From Microcaldota archaeon (lineage in GTDB: Archaea > Micrarchaeota > Micrarchaeia > Anstonellales > Bilamarchaeaceae), in contig DUGF01000050.1 in the NCBI GenBank assembly GCA_013331535.1, positions 1-7,586 on the forward strand: a stretch of DNA of 7,586 bases, in the 5' to 3' direction. Below are positions 1-5,390 of the stretch, one piece after another; within the stretch, counting starts at the first letter, position 1, and each line of letters starts with the position of its first letter. The position numbers and the translations under genes are program-made. Under the pieces are notes generated by a model. That model was not told the DNA's origin and ran no database searches. It saw only the letters and a list, made by a program, of their open reading frames with translations.

Positions 1-583
1 CACCCCTGCGGTTAATCCGCCAGAGCAGGTCACTCTGACAAAAGAGGCACACGACCAACTATTAAGAGATGCGGCTCGCGGTTCTACAAACCAGCGGAAA
101 GCTGACCTCTATGATAGGACTCAAGGCAAAGGTAGCGGTCATTTCAAGCCTGCCGCTCCTGTAACGCCCCCTTCACAAGAAGAGCAAGCGGCACAGGCAC
201 AAGCAGAAGACCGAAAGGCAGAACGCGGTTTGCTTTCATTAGCAGCCGACCTAGCTTTTCGTGAAGTGCTTGATGCAGACCCGACCCTTCGCAACTTGAT
301 GACATCGAATCCGTTAGCGGTTTTGCCGATGCTTGCGCCTGATGCACTTGATGCAGAAGATGCAATCGCATTGGTCAAAGAAGCTCTTGGCAAACGCGCC
401 AAGCCAGCTACACCGCCTGCTCCTCCCGCAACACCTCCGGTCATTCCGCCCGTTGGCGCCATAAACGCAAACGACAAGCCCGTGAATGAGGCGGTTGAAA
501 CAGCTCGCAAACTTCCCAATACTGAACGTGCTGTCGCAGGAATGATTGGCGCAAAACTGCGTGAAAATTCTGGTAAAAAGTAG
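1..583 (+). CDS. Scaffold-like capsid assembly protein, C-terminal part (5' end outside window)
   Basis: The frame is open from base 2 to the TAG at 581-583, giving 193 residues with no need for an internal start. The TTG at 230 is in frame but is not a convincing start, because the upstream frame is coding-like. The sequence is hydrophilic and rich in Ala, Gln, Glu and Lys. It has a charged helical stretch (EEQAAQAQAEDRKAER), a predicted helical middle, a Pro/Ala linker (PATPPAPPATPPVIPP) and a basic C-terminus. No catalytic motif is visible. A low-complexity charged protein directly before the major capsid gene is the usual place for a scaffolding protein, or a protease-scaffold fusion whose protease part would lie upstream. 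The role comes from position and composition, not from a recognised family. It could also be another head-morphogenesis or minor structural protein. Confidence 0.5.
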   Translation, partial: TPAVNPPEQVTLTKEAHDQLLRDAARGSTNQRKADLYDRTQGKGSGHFKPAAPVTPPSQEEQAAQAQAEDRKAERGLLSLAADLAFREVLDADPTLRNLMTSNPLAVLPMLAPDALDAEDAIALVKEALGKRAKPATPPAPPATPPVIPPVGAINANDKPVNEAVETARKLPNTERAVAGMIGAKLRENSGKK

Positions 584-588
584 CCATT

Positions 589-1152
589 ATGAGAAACGAT
601 GAGAATGCAAGAAAAAAGATTTCTGAAAGTCTCAAGCGTGCTTATAAGGAAGGTAGACGGAAACCAGTTTCTTTTCCAGGGGAAAGTAATCCTTTTTACG
701 GGAAACGTCATTCTGATATAACTAAGAAAAGGATTAGTGATACCAAAGTTGGTAACTCTCCTGCTTGGAATAAGAATACACGTGGTATAATGACTGCGTG
801 GAATAAGGGTAAGAAATTACCTTATCCAATTTGGAATAAAGGAAAGAAGGTTCCTCAACAGTCTGGTACAAATCACTGGAACTGGAAAGGAGGAACGAGT
901 AAAGGATACAGGAATGGTTACTATTCGTTAGGATACAAAAACTGGCGTCGAAAGGTTTTTGAGCGAGATAGTTTTACCTGCCAGGGATGCGGAGTTAAGG
1001 GAAATAAGAAGTACCTAACTGTGCATCATATAAAATCATTCGTACATTATAAAAAATTAAGATACGAACTTTCGAACGGCATCACTCTTTGCGAAAGTTG
1101 TCACTCAAAAACTGACAATTACAAGGGGAGAGCCAAAAGAAAGATTCGCTAA
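589..1152 (+). CDS. HNH homing endonuclease with NUMOD3-type DNA-binding repeats
   Basis: This 187-residue protein is a site-specific DNA endonuclease of the kind that spreads by homing. Residues 6-21 (ARKKISESLKRAYKEG) and 34-55 (NPFYGKRH followed by TKKRISDTKVG) are NUMOD3-like DNA-binding repeats. Three W-N-K repeats follow at about 60-86. The C-terminal HNH nuclease has C131-x2-C134, the VHHI core with H146/H147, N163 in NGITLC, and C168-x2-C171-H172. Both zinc-knuckle cysteine pairs are present, so it looks intact. It starts 5 bases after the preceding stop and ends 4 bases before the proposed capsid start. That leaves no room for a separate group I intron core, so it reads as a free-standing mobile gene. 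It is visibly more A+T-rich than the capsid gene, which fits separate ancestry. No Shine-Dalgarno sequence precedes the ATG. Confidence 0.94.
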   Translation: MRNDENARKKISESLKRAYKEGRRKPVSFPGESNPFYGKRHSDITKKRISDTKVGNSPAWNKNTRGIMTAWNKGKKLPYPIWNKGKKVPQQSGTNHWNWKGGTSKGYRNGYYSLGYKNWRRKVFERDSFTCQGCGVKGNKKYLTVHHIKSFVHYKKLRYELSNGITLCESCHSKTDNYKGRAKRKIR

Positions 1153-1156
1153 TAAC

Positions 1157-2293
1157 TTGACATTAGCTGTCTCAACCCCATTGGCATCCTACCCCCAATC
1201 GGCAGGTGAGTTCTTGGACTTGTCCAATGAACTTGCTGAAATTATACGTAGGGACAATACGAGCTTTCTGTCTCGTGTTGGCATCAGTGGTGAAGCCACT
1301 GAAACGACCCACTCTTGGATGGAGGATTCGCTGAACGGTAATACGGCCACCCTTGACGAATCGGGTTTTGATTCGTCAGAAACAGATATGACCTTCGTGT
1401 CAACTTCCAACATTCGTGTTGGTTCGTTGCTCCGAAATACATCTGAAGCTGGTAAAACAGAAGTAATCCAAGTTACCTCTGTTGATTCAGCGACACTCTG
1501 TACAGTCGTTCGAGGCTACGGCTCAACGTCTGGCGAAGCCCATTCAACGGGTTCTATTTGGAACGTAATCAATCCTAACCAGGAAGGACAAGACCCGCCT
1601 GCGGATTCGAGCAAAGTACGCACGAAAGTGTCGAACTTCACTCAAATCTTCCAGTATGGAATCAACGTATCGCACACGATGCGTTCCGTTCTCCAAGCTG
1701 GTGTCGCTGATGAGTTCACCTTCCAGGTAGCTCGTCGGTTGATGGAAGCGATGCGTGAATTGGATGCCGCATTGGTCAATGGTATTAAGTCCGCCTCCGC
1801 TGGTTCAGATTCCGTGTACCGCTCAATGGGTGGTATCGTGGAGTTTGCTTCCCAGGGAACGGGTAACTTGAATACCACTTCCGAAGCCCTTACTCTTTCC
1901 GTCGTGAATGCGATGGCAGAGCAGATTTGGGATGACGGTGGGTATCCGAACTTCATCCTTGTTGGCGGCAAACAAAAGAGAGCAATCTCTACGTTTGACC
2001 AGTCAGCACGACGCTCTGTCTATGACAGCACCGTCGCTGGATATGTCGTTGACAGAATCATCACTGACTTGGGCTTCGTGCTCGATGTCATTGTTGACCC
2101 CTGGCTCGCTGATGATGTCGCCATCGTCGGTGATTTGAACAAGATTCGTGTTCTTCCGCTTCGCAACTCTGCGATGCGCGCAGAAGACCTCGCAAAGACT
2201 GGCGCTGCCTTCAAAGCCCAGATTTATGGGGAATACACCGCAGAGTTCCGAAACGCCATTGAGAGCCTCGCCCATCACAATAATTTAACTTGA
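1157..2293 (+). CDS. Major capsid protein, SU10 type (HK97 fold)
   Basis: This protein builds the icosahedral head shell. With the TTG start it is 378 residues, normal for the SU10-like capsid family. Family-like features are the N-terminal segment ELAEIIRRDNTSFLSRVG (about 25-42), the N-arm/E-loop region, TQIFQYGINVSHTM (162-175), the helix RRLMEAMRELDAALVNG (193-209), the FILVGG segment (266-271) and the C-terminal GEYTAEFRNAIESLAHH (358-374). The start is uncertain. The frame is open back to 1061, inside the upstream endonuclease gene, but has no ATG there; the first internal ATG (codon 55, 1319) would remove conserved sequence. TTG at 1157 sits just after AATAAC, which resembles the A-rich leaders of other genes here. 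AAGGGGAG at 1123-1130 lies too far upstream for a normal ribosome binding site. It is flanked by two homing endonucleases, so it is not far from mobile-element insertion on either side. Confidence 0.9.
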   Translation: MTLAVSTPLASYPQSAGEFLDLSNELAEIIRRDNTSFLSRVGISGEATETTHSWMEDSLNGNTATLDESGFDSSETDMTFVSTSNIRVGSLLRNTSEAGKTEVIQVTSVDSATLCTVVRGYGSTSGEAHSTGSIWNVINPNQEGQDPPADSSKVRTKVSNFTQIFQYGINVSHTMRSVLQAGVADEFTFQVARRLMEAMRELDAALVNGIKSASAGSDSVYRSMGGIVEFASQGTGNLNTTSEALTLSVVNAMAEQIWDDGGYPNFILVGGKQKRAISTFDQSARRSVYDSTVAGYVVDRIITDLGFVLDVIVDPWLADDVAIVGDLNKIRVLPLRNSAMRAEDLAKTGAAFKAQIYGEYTAEFRNAIESLAHHNNLT

Positions 2294-2304
2294 TTTATGG
2301 TGTC

Positions 2305-2334
2305 TTGACATCTTTGTCTTACATAAGATAAAAT
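2305..2334 (+). promoter_or_regulatory. Sigma70-like promoter for the LAGLIDADG gene
   Basis: A perfect TTGACA (2305-2310) is separated by 18 bases from TAAAAT (2329-2334), a 5/6 match to TATAAT. Transcription would be expected to begin about 7 bases later, at or next to the ATG at 2341, so the transcript may be leaderless. It lies in the 47-base gap after the capsid gene. This is a pattern match only. Confidence 0.6.
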
Positions 2335-2340
2335 GAATGT

Positions 2341-2877
2341 ATGAGACACTATACTCAAGAAGATGGACGCAATCCGTGGATGGAGAAAGATATTGAGGAT
2401 TTGAAAATGGCATATAAAAGGTATCCTTATCAAATTCCTCAATATCTTCTCCAGAAGCACGGACACGGCGGATGTCATACGAAAGCTTTTCGACTTGGCA
2501 TCGCAAAAGGGGTTCGTAATCCTGGCGTAGATTTAAGTTCTCTGACTCGTGAAGAGATTGGATATATTGCAGGATTTATGGATGGCGAGGGTTCAATATG
2601 CTTTTGCCTCGGTAAAAGTATGCGACCAACCATTCAATTCCCGAATACCAACAAAGAGGTGATAGATTGGCTTCTAAAGAAGCTAACAGTTGGCGGTCTT
2701 TCAATTACGGTTCGTGAAAAGAAAAACCCTAAATGGAAAACGCTCTATCAGATTCATATTGGTGGTGTAAAAAATGTATATGATATCCTATTAAAAATTG
2801 AACCATATCTTATAATTAAAAAAGACAAGGCTCAACAAGCGATTAGAGAACTCAAAGGTCGCTACAACTTAAATTAA
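2341..2877 (+). CDS. LAGLIDADG homing endonuclease with N-terminal helix-turn-helix-like domain
   Basis: This 178-residue protein carries one LAGLIDADG motif, IAGFMDGEG at residues 76-84, where E83 is the expected metal-binding catalytic acid. Beta-strand-rich sequence typical of the family's DNA-binding saddle follows (FCLGKSMRPTIQF, LYQIHIGG, LIIKKDKAQQAI). A single motif implies a homodimer with a nearly palindromic target. Residues 10-60 (NPWMEKDIEDLKMAYKRYP to AFRLGIAKG) resemble a SANT/Myb-like or other small helix-turn-helix unit, an appended DNA-recognition module. It lies between the capsid gene and a small virion gene with its own promoter-like sequence and almost no leader. It is A+T-richer than the capsid gene. 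No intron structure is evident, so it is probably a free-standing homing gene. The nuclease call is firm; the HTH call is moderate. Confidence 0.92.
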   Translation: MRHYTQEDGRNPWMEKDIEDLKMAYKRYPYQIPQYLLQKHGHGGCHTKAFRLGIAKGVRNPGVDLSSLTREEIGYIAGFMDGEGSICFCLGKSMRPTIQFPNTNKEVIDWLLKKLTVGGLSITVREKKNPKWKTLYQIHIGGVKNVYDILLKIEPYLIIKKDKAQQAIRELKGRYNLN

Positions 2878-2883
2878 ACTTAA

Positions 2884-2893
2884 AAATAAAAAC
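2884..2893 (+). promoter_or_regulatory. A-rich translation leader AAATAAAAAC
   Basis: The 10-mer AAATAAAAAC ends two bases before the ATG at 2896, and the identical 10-mer abuts the ATG at 4584. Neither gene has a Shine-Dalgarno sequence, so this may be an A-rich, SD-independent initiation signal. Confidence 0.4.
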
Positions 2894-2895
2894 CT

Positions 2896-3306
2896 ATGGC
2901 ATCAACTATAAAAAACGGAGAAAAGGTATTACCAGAATTGGGTGTCACCGAGAAAGTTACAGCTGCCGCTAATGGTGTCTATACTGGAGCGATTGCGCAG
3001 GATGCAACATACATAAAGGTTGTAACCATTACTTCTGCGGGTGCTACATATTATGTTACATTGCCAAAAGCGAAAGCTGGTCTTGAAGGAAGAGTTATCT
3101 TACTTACTGTTAGCTCCAATGGGTATGAACTTGTAACTCCTGAATCTTCTGGTGATACTATTAACCAAGTTGATGGTGATGGCACGAATCAGCTTGATGT
3201 TGCGGCGGATACTACTGTTCGATGTACGCAGATTTCTGCGACTGGTTGGCTTGCCGAAACGATAGCAGCGGCCACTATTGCCGTAACCGCGCCAGATAAT
3301 GATTAG
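2896..3306 (+). CDS. Small beta-rich virion protein, possible head decoration protein
   Basis: This 136-residue protein has no cysteine motif, signal peptide or membrane segment apart from one lone Cys at position 110. It alternates short hydrophobic strands with small polar turns. The core TYYVTLPKAKAGLEGRVILL (51-70), then GYELVTPESSGDTIN (76-90), an aspartate/glycine loop (VDGDGTN, 92-98) and a final strand with GW (117-118), follow the layout of small phage virion beta-domains: strand, TLP, aG, V.P, gDtI, W. Position after the capsid gene suggests a head decoration or stabilisation protein. A fibre- or tail-associated beta domain is also possible. I do not recognise a specific named family. 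It ends at TAG 3304-3306, where a strong hairpin begins with the very next base. Confidence 0.6.
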   Translation: MASTIKNGEKVLPELGVTEKVTAAANGVYTGAIAQDATYIKVVTITSAGATYYVTLPKAKAGLEGRVILLTVSSNGYELVTPESSGDTINQVDGDGTNQLDVAADTTVRCTQISATGWLAETIAAATIAVTAPDND

Positions 3307-3363
3307 AGTTCTTGATTCATTCTGCCACTAGGAATGCCTGGTGGCAGGGATGAGTCCGGGACT
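3307..3363 (+). other. Long three-segment hairpin directly after the stop codon
   Basis: AGTTC (3307-3311) pairs with GGACT (3359-3363), GATTCAT (3314-3320) with ATGAGTC (3350-3356), and CTGCCACTAGG (3322-3332) with CCTGGTGGCAG (3337-3347), closing on an AATG tetraloop. That is 23 pairs including three G-U wobbles, with only two small internal loops (TT/CG and T/GG). No T-run follows, so it is not a classical intrinsic terminator. An mRNA 3'-end stabiliser, a processing site or a factor-assisted terminator are possibilities. Confidence 0.65.
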
Positions 3364-3391
3364 TGTCAGAAATAATAAAATAGTTCATAAT
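3363..3391 (+). promoter_or_regulatory. Sigma70-like promoter for the Ser-rich protein gene
   Basis: TTGTCA (3363-3368) is a 5/6 match to the -35 box. It is followed after exactly 17 bases by CATAAT (3386-3391), a 5/6 match to the -10 box. The predicted start near 3398 leaves a leader of about 10 bases before the ATG at 3408. The -35 box touches the foot of the preceding hairpin. Confidence 0.5.
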
Positions 3392-3407
3392 TTAATTAAC
3401 AAAATAT

Positions 3408-4493
3408 ATGGCAAAAACTTTACCTGTTTCAGCAACTATAAGTTATCTTCTTAATCAAATAAGAAACACTGTTATTAAAGGTGTGAATCTCGCCGCATCT
3501 GCTTCTGCCGCGGCGGTTCTTGAAGTTTTTGACGGAGCAATTGACTCTGTTGCAACATTTACGATTCAAGAAGGTGGTTCTGGCTACGCAGTTGGAGACT
3601 TGCTTACTCTTGTTGCGGGAGAAAATGGCGGGAGTGCGAGCCGCGCTGTTTTTCGCGTTACGCAAGTTGACGACAGTTCGGCGTCTTCTAGTCCATCATC
3701 TTCCGTTTCTCTTTCGCCATCTTCTTCTGTGTCGTCATCTCCCTCGTCAAGTATTTCTCTGTCACCATCTTCGTCTGAATCGGCGTCAAACTCTCCTTCG
3801 ACTTCGCCATCCGCATCGGCTTCTCCTTCAAGTAGCGTATCATTATCTCCATCTTCGTCGGTGTCTTCATCTCTTTCATCTTCGGTATCTTCAAGTATTT
3901 CATCTTCTCCTTCCACTTCTATTTCCACGTCTCCATCTTCGTCAATATCAACAAGCCTTTCTTCTTCACCATCCGCGTCTGAATCTCCATCAACCAGCAT
4001 TTCGTCTTCGCCCTCGGCTTCTGAATCTCCTTCTACGAGTATCTCGTCTTCGCCGTCAACCAGTATTTCATCTTCTGTTTCTTCCTCCATCTCATCTTCA
4101 ATCTCCCTCTCTCCTTCAACCTCAATTTCTTCTTCGCCATCTACATCAATTTCGTCTTCGATTTCATTATCACCCTCAACCTCTGTATCTTCGTCTCCCA
4201 GCGCCTCACTTTCACCGAGCGCTGGAGCTGGATTCGTTAGTGGAGTTGAACTCATCACTGCTGGAGGTGGATACATCGCTGGCAATGATTACGCAACGAC
4301 AACGAACGGCAGTGGTACTGGCGCAACTATAACGGTTGATACAGTCACCGACGAAGGAACTTCTGTTGTAAAACTTGCCGCGCTTATCAGCACATCAGCA
4401 CAACACGCACCAGAAAATGGAATCCTTACCACCAAAGGCATCAGCGTCCGTATTAGTGGAACCTCCGCGAAGGGGCATATTACTTACGAGTAA
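3408..4493 (+). CDS. Ser/Pro-rich virion surface protein with nested GGxGY repeats
   Basis: This 361-residue protein has a symmetrical, nested layout. Residues 1-44 and about 316-361 (ending in LTTKGISVRISGTSAKGHITY) look like two halves of one small beta-rich phage module. Between them are two related repeats, 46-88 and 275-313, sharing I-x2-GGxGY-x2-G then a G/A turn and a strand ending in V-TxV. Between those lie about 183 residues of Ser with Pro, Ala, Thr and Ile (90-272). No signal peptide, transmembrane segment or cysteine is present. The globular parts fit a virion protein; the Ser-rich stretch would be an extended, disordered, mucin-like projection and a plausible O-glycosylation substrate. 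It has its own promoter-like sequence, and glycosyltransferase genes follow. The virion location is inferred from context. A fibre, a head projection or a long decoration protein are alternatives. Confidence 0.6.
   Translation: MAKTLPVSATISYLLNQIRNTVIKGVNLAASASAAAVLEVFDGAIDSVATFTIQEGGSGYAVGDLLTLVAGENGGSASRAVFRVTQVDDSSASSSPSSSVSLSPSSSVSSSPSSSISLSPSSSESASNSPSTSPSASASPSSSVSLSPSSSVSSSLSSSVSSSISSSPSTSISTSPSSSISTSLSSSPSASESPSTSISSSPSASESPSTSISSSPSTSISSSVSSSISSSISLSPSTSISSSPSTSISSSISLSPSTSVSSSPSASLSPSAGAGFVSGVELITAGGGYIAGNDYATTTNGSGTGATITVDTVTDEGTSVVKLAALISTSAQHAPENGILTTKGISVRISGTSAKGHITYE
3675..4223 (+). repeat. Ser/Pro-rich degenerate repeat region
   Basis: About 183 codons encode mainly Ser, with Pro, Ala, Thr, Ile, Val and Glu. 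Larger units are visible: SESPSTSISSSPSA (residues 191-204) followed directly by SESPSTSISSSPST (205-218), a 42-base tandem unit, and SSSISLSPSTSISSSPST (229-246) recurring as SSSISLSPSTSVSSSPSA (249-266), a 60-base period. The two 42-base units differ synonymously at about half their codons. The repeats have therefore diverged in DNA while the peptide pattern was kept. Confidence 0.85.
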
Positions 4494-4504
4494 AAATAAA
4501 TGAA

Positions 4505-4564
4505 ACTGCGGATTTATTTGTATATTGTAGTCCCATACATTTACCGCAGTGAATGTGTGGGATT
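4505..4564 (+). other. Intergenic RNA hairpin with predicted loop-external pseudoknot; possible weak terminator
   Basis: A stem of up to 13 pairs forms between 4529-4541 and 4552-4564, with the core CCCATACATT/AATGTGTGGG. Its 10-base loop (4542-4551) contains CCGCAGT (4544-4550), the perfect complement of ACTGCGG at 4505-4511 upstream. The two helices cross, so they form a pseudoknot or compete as alternative folds. A short run of T (4563-4566) ends the stem, so it might also be a weak intrinsic terminator of the Ser-rich gene. The GT gene starts 19 bases beyond. Confidence 0.5.
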
Positions 4565-4573
4565 TTAGTATAG

Positions 4574-4583
4574 AAATAAAAAC
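4574..4583 (+). promoter_or_regulatory. A-rich translation leader AAATAAAAAC
   Basis: This 10-mer is identical to the one at 2884-2893 and directly abuts the ATG at 4584. No Shine-Dalgarno sequence is present, which supports this start and an SD-independent mode of initiation. Confidence 0.4.
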
Positions 4584-5390
4584 ATGATTAAACTTTCAGT
4601 AATCATCCCAAGTTATCTTGACCCTTCTTTGAATAAAACAGTAGAGGATATATTGAAACACTCTGAATTAGAGAAAGACGAGTTAGAAATCATATGTGTG
4701 TGTGATGGATATTACTGGCAGAATCCAGTTGATGACCCTCGCGTAAAAGTTCTTCACCTCGGCAAAAACAGAGGAATGCGTGGCGCCATCAATGCTGGAG
4801 TGGCGATAGCGAAAGGAGAATACCTTATGCGGACTGATGAGCACTGTTCATTCGCTAAAGGATTTGATAAAACAATTCTCGATACCATAGAGGACAACTG
4901 GATAGTCACGCCGACTCGGTATGAACTTGACCCTATCAAGTGGAAACGTATGAACATTCCGCCAGTCAATTTTACGAAACTTATTATTCAAAACGTCAAA
5001 GATGGTGTTCAGAAATTCACCGCGGTTCCTTGGAAGGAGCGTGATGAAGAAATGAAAGATGTGATGATAGCCGAGACAATGGGAATGCAGGGAAGTTGTT
5101 GGTTTATGAAGAAATCGTGGTGGAATAAAGTGATTGGTGAATTACAAACCGAAGGTTATGGTCAACTTATTCAGGATTCCACCGAGATGATATTTAAAAC
5201 GTGGAAAGCTGGTGGGAAAATGATGTTAAATAAGAAAACATGGCAAGCTCATCGGCATAGAAAGTTCGGTAGACTTCACAATAATGGAACAAAAGAAAAC
5301 CCCGCCAATTGCGATGATGGTTATATGTACGCAATTAAAATTTGGGGAGAGTATTATGAGAATGAAATAAGACCTAAATGGAATATATGA
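4584..5390 (+). CDS. GT-A family 2-like glycosyltransferase with DxH motif
   Basis: This 268-residue protein is expected to transfer a sugar from a nucleotide-sugar donor. Landmarks of the GT-A fold are the first strand and turn VIIPSY (6-11), the nucleotide-binding segment IICVCDGYY (36-44), and GKNRGMRGAINAGVAIAKGEYL (60-81). The metal-binding motif is D85-E86-H87 in TDEHCSF, followed by GSCWFM (170-175), and E201 with W207-x-AGGK and HRHR (223-226) near the C-terminus. A DxH in place of DxD, followed later by E-x5-W-x-aGG and a His/Arg cluster, recalls polypeptide GalNAc-transferases; this is a motif resemblance, not a family assignment. No membrane segment is visible, so it should be cytosolic. 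It follows the Ser-rich gene and overlaps the next gene by 4 bases. The acceptor is unknown: a virion protein, phage DNA or a host glycan are all possible. Confidence 0.85.
   Translation: MIKLSVIIPSYLDPSLNKTVEDILKHSELEKDELEIICVCDGYYWQNPVDDPRVKVLHLGKNRGMRGAINAGVAIAKGEYLMRTDEHCSFAKGFDKTILDTIEDNWIVTPTRYELDPIKWKRMNIPPVNFTKLIIQNVKDGVQKFTAVPWKERDEEMKDVMIAETMGMQGSCWFMKKSWWNKVIGELQTEGYGQLIQDSTEMIFKTWKAGGKMMLNKKTWQAHRHRKFGRLHNNGTKENPANCDDGYMYAIKIWGEYYENEIRPKWNI

Noticed and set aside
584..1156. Group I intron carrying the HNH gene near the capsid start
   Set aside because: Only 5 and 4 bases separate the HNH gene from its neighbours, leaving no room for an intron core outside the ORF, and no split exon is apparent.
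1157..1162. TTGACA at the capsid start as a -35 promoter box
   Set aside because: It lies inside the coding sequence and no -10-like hexamer occurs at suitable spacing downstream.
1189..2278. Several minus-strand and alternate-frame ORFs across the capsid gene
   Set aside because: They overlap a confidently identified capsid gene, have no recognisable domains and are typical shadows of a coding region.
3345..3374. Hammerhead-like string (GATGAGTCC followed later by GAAA)
   Set aside because: The invariant C-U of the CUGANGA core is replaced by G-G, GAAA does not directly follow a stem II, and the same bases pair better in the 23-bp hairpin.
3584..4285. Long minus-strand ORF encoding an acidic Glu/Asp-rich protein opposite the Ser-rich gene
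   Set aside because: It is the mirror of TCN/CCN-rich sense codons, which rarely make antisense stops. The overlapping + strand gene has promoter-like sequence, recognisable flanking modules and peptide-level repeat conservation.
3520..4332. Plus-strand ORF in another frame through the Ser-rich region, rich in Leu, Arg and His
   Set aside because: It is a frame shadow of the same low-complexity DNA. It has no domain, and it begins and ends inside the real gene.
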